From Laccaria trichodermophora (lineage: Eukaryota > Basidiomycota > Agaricomycetes > Agaricales > Hydnangiaceae): DNA of 64,000 nucleotides. This document shows positions 52,229 through 62,600 of this stretch, piece by piece; position 1 is the first letter of the stretch; each line of letters begins with the position of its first letter. Where the stretch lies: positions 1,302,001-1,366,000 of the forward strand of contig JACTVC010000009.1 in NCBI GenBank assembly GCA_018417955.1, given 5' to 3'. Below the pieces are notes generated by a model. The model did not search any database and was not told the origin of the DNA. It saw only the letters and a program-made list of their open reading frames with translations. Made by a program: the position numbers and the translations under genes.

Positions 52229-55200
52229 GTCTTACCTGGAACTCGAGTATCCTTGTCTGATGCCCTAGCAGATTTTGCTCTACTCCGGATGGCCGAAGAC
52301 ATTGAAGGAAGGGCTACCTTCCATTGCTACTTGAGACTTTGGCCAAATCGAAGCAGGCTCCAGGAACGTGTTGACCTACCGTCAATGGTTCATACCCAAG
52401 GTATTAGCTCTGCTCCCGCGACTATTCATATTCGACACCGTGGATCGTCAACTTACCTTGCAAAGGTGTTAAAGACCATAGCCACATCGAGAAACCCCTC
52501 ACGAAGTCCTGTGATATGCTACAAGGACTACTCATCCGCGTTACGATTAGGACAAAAAGTCTCGCAATTTGGATGGTCGAACCATAAAAGGAAGACTCAA
52601 ACGAACTTGGATCCTATTTGCCCTGTGACAGTAACCAATCGACTGAAAACCTTCGAAACGGTCATTTACTACTCGAATCGCATCCCTCTCCACTCTATGA
52701 TCGTTGCACTGTCATTTAGACCCCTAAAGGAGGATGGTAAGTGGCGATGGCACATGAGCTCAGAGATCATCCTTGAACTAGCTAAGAACGCTCCGAGTCC
52801 TGCGGACACACCCACGTCAGGCCCCCTGATAGTAAACGAAACATACAAGTCGTACACCAATACCCCAGATCTAACCCGAAGCGTCAGTCTACGACAAGAC
52901 CCAATTATACGAATAAAGGATCTCCTAGGAAATCCTAGTCATACCCTGTTGGAAGCAGTACGAGAGACCGAAGACCAGGGACCTCAAGCTGCCACCAAGC
53001 TACACAAAGTTCAACGTGAAGCTGATCAACCGAGCGAATGGGGGGCTACGCCAGACAAATTTATCGTGCTAGCTGAATCTGAGGCCCCTGTAGTTACAGA
53101 AGTTCTGGCCGCATCTCAGCCTTCCAGGTGTGGGGAGGAAATCATCCTAATCATGGACCACGCAGCCTCTGGATGGGCGCGAATCTACGAAAAGGTCGAC
53201 CAACTACTAATTGCGTCGGGGGCTGTCCTTACCACTCTCCCTGGTCCAAACAGAGTCATCCTCCAGACTGGTCGAATACTCCCCCACGTCAATCCCCTCT
53301 TTCAATTAATACGAACTCCTACATGGGACCCTCTGATGAACGCCAACAGTGCTTCTATAGAACAAGATACTTGGAAGGACAAGGAGGCTTTAAGAGCTGA
53401 AAACAGAGTGATTAGGGAAGCGGCTCCTGTAGCAGCCTATTGTGCTGAGTGGGGGCAAGACGTCTCTTATAAGATTGTCTCAAATGACGGTACTGGACGA
53501 CCACTCGCAGCTGAGGAAAAGCACGAAGATTCTCCGGACGCGATGAAGGTAGTTGAAGGTCGACTCAGTGATACATTAAGAAGCAGGAGTCCTCCCAATC
53601 CGAAGAGGCAGGGGGACATTCCGCTGTTCCCCAAAACATACCCTCAATCTCGCCCCTCAATAATTGGATTAGTATCCATAAGGTCGCTAAATGAGAATAG
53701 AGCGAAACAATTGCAATTGCTCATAACTGAAGATCTGATCATGTGCGAAGAACCCGCTGAAGGTTTGGAGACGGACAAATTCTTGACCCCTCGTTATATG
53801 GAAACGCAACCAGACGAAAGGACTATAGCTTCCACGAGTCATCCCCGAGGAAGGCTTGATGAACCTCCACTGTACCTTATTGACGCCAGATGGAAGATTC
53901 GACTGTACACATGGAAATACAAAATCGATTATGTGCCACATTGGGTATGCAAATCCGAGAGCCTACTCGTTGGACCACGCTGCTATACAGCACGACTACA
54001 AAAATTGTCCCTCTGGCTCTCCGTGAATAAGGACGCTAAAGTATACACTCCAGCCTATAACATTTATCGGAATACTAAGATAGGCTACCAATCCAAAGGA
54101 AGCGCTCTAAGTCTACTGGCTTCTGGAGGACGGTATCACGTAAATCGGTTGTTACGAATACGACAAGAAATGGGCATAGGGGCAAATAACCCCTGCGAGG
54201 CGCCCAAGTCCTACCATTCATTCAAATCAATACAGGAAGTCTCGCATAGCCATCAAATCCTTCTGATAACGACCAACCCCGAAGGTCTCGATTTCTTACG
54301 AAGTTATAAACAGTATTTGTTATCTGTTAACTGGGTAGCGAATGCTCAAGGAAGCATTGAAGATGAACGAGTGACCCTCTGTTATGCCTCAGCGATATGG
54401 TCCCCACCGACTCTGTCCAGGATGCCAAGTCCGAAAGACGAAGTACTAGGAAGGATAATAGATGATCACTATCTAGGCTTATGGTCGAACGAGGCAGAAA
54501 GACGACACACCCAATGGCACGGGAAAGACAGTAACTCTTGCCTGGTTGTACACGAAATCGATTCTCTCAACCTTAAGCGCGGTCTGCACGCTGCTCTAGA
54601 GGTTCTGACCGACTCAGCTGCTAGGACTAATGCCATGTCTATCGACCCGATTCGATCTCAAACGGAAATCAATGTTGGCGTTCTATCGTTGAAGGAAGCT
54701 ACAAAGGAGAACAAACCCGCTCCAGACTTCGACCCTTCCAGGCGAACTTGCCTGAAAGAAGAGTACTCGAACTCAATCAAGAAGCATTATGCACAATTGT
54801 GCAGGGCCCACAATATCACGGAATCTTTAATTGCCCTTCCCGTCATGTTCCCTAGGCCTGATAGAGTAACGAAGCTAGTCTCGCTTCTACCATCAGTTCC
54901 TCATACTCCTGCAACTTCTAGAGTACCGTATAATACCTCGCTGCCGGTTGGCGCGGACATAGCTGATGAGCAGTCCCAATCCAGAGATACACGGAAATCT
55001 GACTGGTTACGGGGAACCTCCATGGCGTCGCTGTATTCTATACCGCCAGACAGGTGCTCTCTCAGCACCTCAGTAACAAAGCCAGTAGCAATCGCTTTGT
55101 CTGCCTCAGGCGAGATTGTTTTATTACCGACTACTATGTCATGTGCGTTGAACGTAGATGAGTCAACGACCCTGACCGCTACTCTCCGAGCGATGGGTAC

Positions 55201-55249
55201 CTTACCTGAAACTGGTACTTCACTTGAATTTCATTTTCCTTCTACTTGA
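52229..55249 (+). pseudogene. R2 pol remnant: degenerate RT-RNase H and downstream region, long open frame
   Basis: About 1,000 codons are open in a third frame. The early part aligns with R1: SLSDALADFALLRMAEDIEG against SLDALSGFTQLELAEEDIEK, then SALRLGQKVSQFGWSNH against ILLLGHKVSRLGLSTH. The YIDD segment is absent. Further on, LIMDHAASGWARIYEKVDQL matches the RNase H stretch LITDHSALQWARTYENANRR. The integrase region is barely recognisable; I see no HHCC or DDE. The loss of every active site with preservation of an open frame is odd. It may be a fossil kept open by chance, or a diverged protein with another role. Confidence 0.6.
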
Positions 55250-55387
55250 AATGGACCTCTTGAGTTTCGATTACTCAATGACCGAGGACAGAAACTAATG
55301 CTAAAAGGGGACAGTACTTCCAAAGCTACAGCCTATGCGATATGGAATTGAAGACTGGGACGATGCTCCAATCTCACGGGGGGGCTT

Positions 55388-55761
55388 TGTAACGGTGTGA
55401 TAGTGTACACTGCAAGTACATGTGTGATCTAGAACCATCGTAATTGTTCATGTTTGTTCAACTCTATATAGTGTTGCATTTATAACAAATAGAAGACACT
55501 TTGCAACCACATTATACATTACATGTGGACGGAGTCACCCCATTTCTATACGGCTAGGCAGCCTTATGCCTCCCCTCCGGGATACAAGAGTCCTGCGCCG
55601 GGTGACCGCACCCCAGTTCCTGGGTCACAGGATATCCTCCACATGGTGTCGCCTCGCGGCACCACTTTACTATCTCTCTCCCGCGTACCCCGGATATTCT
55701 CCGCCGCCATCTCGCACTCACGCCTTCGTCGAGAAGTCCCGATCAGCCCTTCGGTTTCACA
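55388..55761 (+). repeat. R2 3' LTR
   Basis: 374 bp, TGTAACGG...TTTCACA, followed by CATTA. Confidence 0.93.
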
Positions 55762-55766
55762 CATTA

Positions 55767-56420
55767 TGTGTGTCACGTTTGGATTGTTCAAGACGATGAC
55801 CATGCTAATGTGGCATCACAGAATACTCTGTGTTGTGTTTGGATTAACCAAGACGACAACAACACAATGGATGTGGCATCACAGAATGCTCTGTGTCATG
55901 TTTGGATTGACCAAGACGATGACAACAGGGTTTGTACTTAGCAAGCAGAAGTTGACGTTGAGTCTTCGGAAGTATCCGAAAATGACGTACTTCCCTTGCG
56001 GGCTACCCTCAAAATCAACCATAGCCTGCAAGGGAAGTACGTCATTTTCGGATACTTCCGAATTGTCATGTTTCGTGTGTCCTCTTCTGCAAAGACTCTC
56101 CCGTCTATTTTTGCCATCCGCTCATTATCATCTTGGCCAGTTCAAACACTTTGAGTGTGTTGTTATGAGTCCTCTGAGTTTAGAAAGAGACTTGTTTATT
56201 ATTATCTGGTAACTCGCAACCACATTTGGACTGGCCAAGATGATGGTAGCTAGCTAGAGAGTCAGAACAAGGGTGATGCATGTGCAAAATGCAAGTGACA
56301 ATGTTATCTGCAAATGTCATTATTGGGTTTGGACTAGCCAAGACCACACTGACATAGCCTCTACAGAACACACATTTTAGTTCATTGGGTTTGGACTGGC
56401 CAAGACCACAATGAAGGCAA
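55767..56420. repeat. Right array of the GTTTGGACTGGCCAAGAC motif
   Basis: The motif or close variants (TTTGGATTAACCAAGACGA, TTTGGACTAGCCAAGACCA) recurs at about 55780, 55840, 55902, 56225, 56329 and 56390. One near-complement (TCTTGGCCAGTTCAAAC) lies near 56132. No gene in this stretch. Confidence 0.7.
55965..56062. repeat. 98-bp foldback (MITE-like hairpin), copy 1
   Basis: The arms TTCGGAAGTATCCGAAAATG...CATTTTCGGATACTTCCGAA are perfect inverted repeats of about 40 bp including ACGTACTTCCCTTGC, around a short loop. Confidence 0.9.
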
Positions 56421-56807
56421 CAGTTAACAGGACACATATACAGGTGCAACTTGCCGAACACTATTTGCAGTGGATTGGATAAGGTTGTATGGTGAGGATA
56501 CATGTTGTGAATGTGAAAGTACATATGCATGTTGTATATGAAACTGTTTGTATTTGTTTCAAACCATGTGATATCACGTGGGTTCAACTTCAGCATACAG
56601 AAACCAAAGTCTGCTGTAGAGTATAAAATTTAATTTCGGACTATTTATTTATATTTACCTTCAACTATTCTCAATGAACAATAATCCTACAAATAAGGAG
56701 TGCATACTGCAAAAAAAACCGTGTCATTTGGACCAGAATTGGCAGAGCTACATAGAAATCTTTATTTTCGCAAAAATGATGACTAATCGAGTCACTTTCC
56801 TAAGTGT

Positions 56808-56902
56808 TGGAAATAGCCGAAAATGACGTACTTCCCTTGCGGGCTACCTTTGATTTTGAAGGTAGCCTGCAAGGGAAGTACGTCATTTTCGGAGATTTCC
56901 GA
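56808..56902. repeat. 95-bp foldback, copy 2
   Basis: Same arms (CCGAAAATGACGTACTTCCC) with a loop TTTGATTTTGAA that is the reverse complement of the copy 1 loop type. The outer 15 bp are less perfect than in copy 1. Confidence 0.88.
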
Positions 56903-56984
56903 TGCTTACAAATCCAGCCTATACACATTATATTAGCTGTAAAGGGCTTGCTGCTTGCGACAATGAGCTTAGGGTGTTGCTCAC

Positions 56985-58060
56985 TGTTGGTGGCGACGTC
57001 GGGGGTCGTTTTCAGGGTCCAGGGCGCATTTCTAAATAAGGAAATGTGCGCATTTTCAGATGTAAAATAGCAATAAAATAGCAGAAAAATCACAAAAATC
57101 ACAAAAAATTGAGGGTAGTCTGGTAATGATGTTGGAGTTTGTTTTCAGGGTTCAGGGCACATTTCTAAATAAGGAAATGTGCGCATTTCCAGATGTAAAA
57201 CAGCAATAAAATAGCAGAAAAATCACAAAAATCACAAAAAATTGAGGGCAGTCTGGTAATGATGTTGGAGTTTGTTTTCAGGGTTCAGGGCACATTTCTA
57301 AATAAGGAAATGTGTGCATTTTCAGATGTAAAATAGCAATAAAATAGCAGAAAAATCAGAAAAAAATTGAGGGTGCTGCTTACTGCTGGTAATGATGTTG
57401 GAGGTTGTTTTCAGGGTCCAGGGTATATTTCCAAATATGGTAATATAGCCAACAATAGCCAGAAAATCAGAAAAAAAAAGGAGGATAGTGGTGATAACCC
57501 TGGGTAATGTTGTCAAGGTTCAGAGGCTATTCTCATCATGGTAATATAACCAGAGATAGCTAGAAAATAGCCAGAAAATCAGAAAGAAATGAGGGATGGT
57601 GCTTATTGCCAGTGATAACCTTGGGTAACATTGTCAGAGTCCAGTGTCTAGTTCCAAATAGAGTAATATAGACCCAAAAATAGCCAGAAAATAGCTAGAA
57701 AATCAGAAAAAAATGGGGGATGGTGCCCACTGCAGTGATAACATTGGGTAATCTTGTCAGGGTCTAGTTCTATATATGGTAATATATCCAAAAAAAGCCA
57801 GAAAACTGTTATAAAATCAGAAAGAAATGGAGGATGGTGCTTAGATATCATTGGGTAACATTGTCAGGGTCCAGAGTCTAGTTCCAAATATGGTAATATA
57901 ACAAAGAATAGCCAGAAAATGGGCAAAAAATCAGAAAAAAATGGTGGATGGTGCTCATTGCTGCGATAATGTTTGGTAATGTTGTCAGGGTCAAGGGTCC
58001 AGCTCCAAATATGGTAATAGATCCAAAAATTGCTGGAATATAGTGGAAAAATTGAAAAAA
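56985..58060 (+). repeat. AT-rich tandem repeat, 133-bp units grading to shorter ones
   Basis: GTTGGAG marks units at 57131, 57264 and 57397, 133 bp apart, with an earlier one near 56998. Later units (CAGGGTCCAG...AAATATGGTAATATA...CCAGAAAATCAGAAA) shorten to about 95-120 bp, and stray copies persist to about 58520. No gene. Confidence 0.85.
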
Positions 58061-58855
58061 AAAAAGAAAGTTTGAATGGTATGTAGAATGTCAGGCACTA
58101 CCTTCAGAGTCCATACCAAAAAGAAAATATCATCTACTTTGACCAAAAACTGGAGAAAACCAAGCAAATAATAACTTTGTCTATTACGGCCTATTGGTAA
58201 TGGGATGATGGGATGATTGTCACATGATCAGTTACCAAAAATAGTCAACAAATGGAAGTTGTAGCCCTACACTGAAAGTGCTCCTGTTGTAGAGATAATC
58301 TAACTTTGTAGTCTATGTCTGACATCTGCAGTCTTTTATTGTATATTAGTAAACTTTGTAGTATAAGTTTGCTAAAGTGTTCAGGGTATAGAGCAGACAT
58401 CCAAATATGGTAATCCATTAAAAATAGTCATAAAATCTGTGAAAATTGAAGGATGGTGCTTATTGTTAGTAATGATGTTGGGTAACAGTTTCAGGCTCTA
58501 GGGTAGATTTCCAAATATGGTAATCTACCTGCATATAATGAGAAAATAAGAAAAAAATAAGAAAAACATAGAAATGTTTTTTATTGATGGTGATGATGCT
58601 GGGGTAATTTGTTTAGAATCCAGAAGAAGACTTATATAGGAAGATTTACTGGTTTGTGATAAAAATGTACCCAGAAAGACAGAAAAAAGGAGAAAAAGTA
58701 GAAATTGGTTTCTATTGCCTTTGCAAAAAAAGGAGGACTCGTTTCTGCCATGCTTGCAATGGCCTCTAACACAAGTTTCATATTCTTCTTGACCCCTATG
58801 AGTCATTGTCAAAATATGGGAGCAGAAGAGAGGCTGTTGCTGCAGGTGATATAAA
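58061..58855. other. AT-rich intergenic DNA
   Basis: No supportable gene. Isolated satellite-like fragments occur near 58390-58540. A possible upstream exon of the next gene may lie at 58750-58850 but could not be joined convincingly. Confidence 0.4.
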
Positions 58856-61414
58856 GTTAGATTTCCTGGAAAATCATACCATGCTGATGATCGACTTCTA
58901 GCATCTGAAGGGAGTACCCAAAAACTGTTGCTGCCTCCCAGACAAAGTAATTCCAGGGAAGTCGTCTTTCGAAAGTCTGCAAGAATTGAACAAATGCGCA
59001 AAAAAGGCCAATTGATGGATGGTGGAGCAGAAGATGATAACACAGATTCTGGTAGGCAAAAGCATGTCTAGTAATATGATATGAAGTTAATACGGAGAAT
59101 AACAAAGATAATGAACGTGCTGCATTGGGGAATGAATTGAATGGAGGGGGCTATCAGAGGGGGCATCTGGGATACGATCATGAAGACCATTCAGATCCAG
59201 ATTATGAGGAGGATTTTATGCCCATAGATGATGGGGGCGATATTAGATACTTTAACCCACATCAAACGGGATCCAATGACGATGATCAATTTTCTGACGA
59301 GGAGGACCCACCTATATCGGGTGACGAGTCAGGTTCAAAGATGATATACCCTCCTATGGAAATTGACTCAGACTCCGATGACTACGACGACGATGAGGAT
59401 CTGGATTTTGTATATTGTAAGTTGATCTTATGTTGAGTTAGCCAGTTATTTGACCACTCAACACATACATAGATGATCATCTTGGCGATTTTTTCAAGAA
59501 ACTTGACATGTCTCAGATCGCTTTGGCTCTCAGAGACTTTTCGTTCAGCAAAAACAAGGTCTCTGATAGTTCAATGGTTTTGGGACAAAGCGGATTGACT
59601 TCATTGGGCAATTCTTTAACGACAATACTTGAACGCCCCACCTCTATAGATGCAGCGCTCGCCATTCCACAGATGTGGCACAACATCAACAACACAACTG
59701 CAGATATCGAAAGAAGACATCTTGAATCCCGCATATTACGAGCATGCATAATGTGGGCAGCACTTAGTCTGAACATATGTGGGTGGAGAATATGATTGAT
59801 AGGGTGCAATCAGGCAAAGCCAATAAGTCATGGGTCAATAAACTGGTGTCCCAGATTGATAACGCGCTCAATTCGAAAGCTCCTGTGGGAACAGAGATCA
59901 TATTGAGTTCAGAAGACTTTCTTGCCCAGCTTCCGCCAACTATGTATAAATGGTCCAAACCCCGCTTTACCTATGACACAAAAACAGTCAAAGAGAGAAT
60001 CAAACATATCGCTCATGATACTATTCGAGCATGGCTAAGCTTTCCAAATGACAGGAAGACTGCGATGCAGTGCACATTTCTGCATACTCTTGCATCTCGC
60101 ACACATATATCAGTGCTTCTTCTTGACATAGTGTGGGTCACATATCGCGATCCATTCAAAGTTGTTCTTAACTCATCTGCTGGACGGCATGTATCTCGTG
60201 AACATATGGACAAGTTTAAGAATTGATACTATCTCCACCCTTTTGTTAACACGCAAACGGAGGAATACCAGGCATTGGGCAGACTGAATGAGGAGTTTAT
60301 GGGAGTATTCACAAGTACGCGAATGGGATTAGCAGTTGAGTCTCAACAAAATGTCAGTACTTCACTTTGCTTCATTTTTGATATTCAAATGTTTACAAAT
60401 GTTCAGCAGACTTCACATGGAGGGATTGATGAAGATTATCGAGATGAAACAACCATGCCGCTGCTTACATCTTCAGAACCACACAGAAAGAAGATGAAAG
60501 TGTTCCTTGACTACTTACGCCATTTGATGCCACTCGTAAAAAATGGCTTTACCTCCTACCTCAATTCCAGTGATCCCATACTGAAACGTGTTGCTAAATC
60601 ACCTGATCGACTATTGCCCTTCAGACAAATGGCACCTACCATTATCAAAGCTCATACGGTTCTTTATTCAAACAAGGAACGTTTGAGAACCAGAGCAGGG
60701 CTATTCAATGTCTTAATGTTTAGAGGAGTATTCTATGGATCGCCATTTGCAAGCGAAGATCTTGTATGGTTCAATGATCTAGAGGAATGGGAATCGTACT
60801 ACAAGAATTCACAGAAGACCGCACGTGGGTCTGATAAAGAAAAGAAACCTACGAAAGAAAGATACTTTGTCTGCAAGACGGCATACGGGCCAAGTTTAAC
60901 ATCTCGAAGTACTGAGGTAGCAGCCGCATACTGGGAAGGATCCAAAGAATGGGTTGGATTTCTGAAACCCAGGCATCGGGCCAAAGAAATTTTCAACTGG
61001 TTCCTGAGAAAGGATAAGCGAGGAAAGAAAATATTCCCTAATATTGGGCCTCTATGTGCCCTTCTCATGCTCGGTGACTTGATTCAAGCAGATGGTGATT
61101 ATTTCCCTATGCCATCATCAGCTGCCTGGGGAGAGCTGGTTCATGAACTGGATAAAGGTGCCAAAAATGGGCTCCTGATCTTGGGCCTATTGGAGGAGAA
61201 AGCAAGATCCACCAATACAATCGATTCATTCTCTGAACTGCATCAATATTTGGATGAAGAGCTAGATGACGAAGAGAAAGCACTCATCGGTTTTAACACC
61301 ATAATGCTGGAGCATGGTTTGTGTAAAAGAGGTCGTATTTTACCAAAGAAGTCTAAGCCCAAAAAGAAAGGGAAGGTCACGACGATGTTGAGTGCCAGTG
61401 TGGGGAGTGAGTAG
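58856..61414 (+). pseudogene. Decayed multi-exon gene of an unrecognised fungal family
   Basis: Coding stretches at about 58856-59037, 59072-59416, 59473-59785, 59777-60352 and 60407-61414 read as one protein. An acidic middle (SDSDDYDDDED) is followed by a helical region (LGDFFKKLDMSQIALALRDF), then WVENMIDRV, DTIRAWLSFPNDRKT and YYLHPFVNT, and a long C-terminus ending in a Lys-rich tail (KKSKPKKKGK). Two lesions are visible. The frame shifts near 59777-59790, between SLNICG and WVENM. An in-frame TGA at 60224-60226 separates KFKN from YYLHPF. The family is widespread in mushrooms as far as I recall; function unknown. The N-terminal exons are uncertain. Confidence 0.55.
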
Positions 61415-62600
61415 TAGCTTTAGATGCAACAATTGTAAAAGTGCGCTTTTAGATAAAATAATAGTCATTTAGCATTATTTGTTGATATTTTTTTGAGAGG
61501 CTAATAACCTTTGTGTGGCAGTTTCGCCTGCCTTAACTCATCGCTCTACAACGCAGTCTAAGACTCAGAATAGCCAAAACTATCTGGACAACACTTCGTT
61601 GATGTATTGGCCAAGCCAAACACCAGGAAAAGCTGATCAAATAACCTCGAAACTACCTCTAACCCTGGCCAGCTAGAACGCCCAAGAAGGAGCGGTTTAC
61701 CGATGACTTTCAAGTTAATTCGCATACTTCCATCATGTCATCTCGGCTAGTCCGAATGCATGTTAGAGACAAATCAAATTCATATAGCATATTCATGACA
61801 TCTCGGCCAGACTGAATGCGTGTTATGTATACGATCTGCTGGACAAGTCGAATTCATGTATGTATTCATGACATCTCGGCTAATCCGAATGCATTTTAGC
61901 TATGGATACCCAAAGTAAGAGGTGCGTTGCAAACCAATAGATTGTATATCAAAGATCTAAAACAAAAAATAGACATAGCAGCTTGGTCAATTGTGAGTAT
62001 AAAGAAATAGGCGCGTATAAAGAAGCAGTTGGGTGAGCAACTATATGCTCTAACTGCCACCAATGTTAGTTGAATAACAAGGGGTTTATAGAAATCAACG
62101 ATATGATAAGAGAGCATGGGGCGCCTGAGACAAAGCTTCTACGGAGAAAGCTAGTGAATCGGATATTCAATATGGAAAATGAAAAGTTATCACCATTTAT
62201 TCCCCTCCATCGGAAAGAACAGCTGCCCAAATGAGATTGAAGCTCAGGGACTTGTCATTTGGGAAGTGGGAGGACTTATACTGTCCTACAGTATAAGCCA
62301 CCAGCGCGATCGAGTTAGATGGTACGGTGTGGCCAAAGTGCAGATAGTCTTTCTCCATGCTAGACAAGCCAGAGGGAATAACAATAGGCTTGTCCAAATT
62401 AGTGGCATCAAGGACGGGAACTATATGCGCTCATCAGCAGTTGGTTGAAGTTTTAAAAAGTGAAGGACCTTGATCAGAAGCGCCGAGGGTACTGTACGTA
62501 AATTGCCGTGTGGGGCTATTGTTGCTTGTTGTAGCATCACTTCGAAAAGAGGAGAAGAGGTCCTTTTGAGTACGTTTACAAGGTGATTGGCTGAATTTTT
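61415..62600. other. Intergenic, with a recurring CATCTCGGC motif
   Basis: CAT(G)ACATCTCGGC.AG..(C/T)GAATGC occurs three times at 61735-61895, and TTGGCCAAGCCAAACACC near 61609 recalls the T3 motif. No gene is supported. Confidence 0.45.

Larger units (their letters stand above)
44547..55761 (+). mobile_element. R2: large, probably non-autonomous LTR retroelement
   Basis: An 11,215-bp element with LTRs of 381 and 374 bp (TGTAACGG...TTTCACA), a 5-bp duplication CATTA and a G-rich tract (CGGGGGGGCTT) just before the 3' LTR. The LTRs differ by a 7-bp indel and two substitutions that I can see, so insertion is fairly recent. Its reading frames align loosely with Ty3 pol but lack catalytic motifs. 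R2 and R1 share the TGTAAYGG LTR start and a similar polypurine tract, so R1-like enzymes might mobilise R2 (inference). Confidence 0.88.
38285..56420. mobile_element. T3: candidate DNA element with inverted subterminal motif arrays, split by R2
   Basis: 38285-38440 is similar in inverted orientation to 44355-44515, sharing GCACTCTT, TCTTGGCCAGTCCAAACG, TGTGCAAT and TCGAGTGCCAC in order. Copies of GTTTGGACTGGCCAAGAC continue after R2 at 55770-56410. Between the arms lie a dioxygenase gene and a satellite. Exact ends and a target duplication were not found, so the element boundary is approximate and the T3 idea is inference. Confidence 0.45.
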
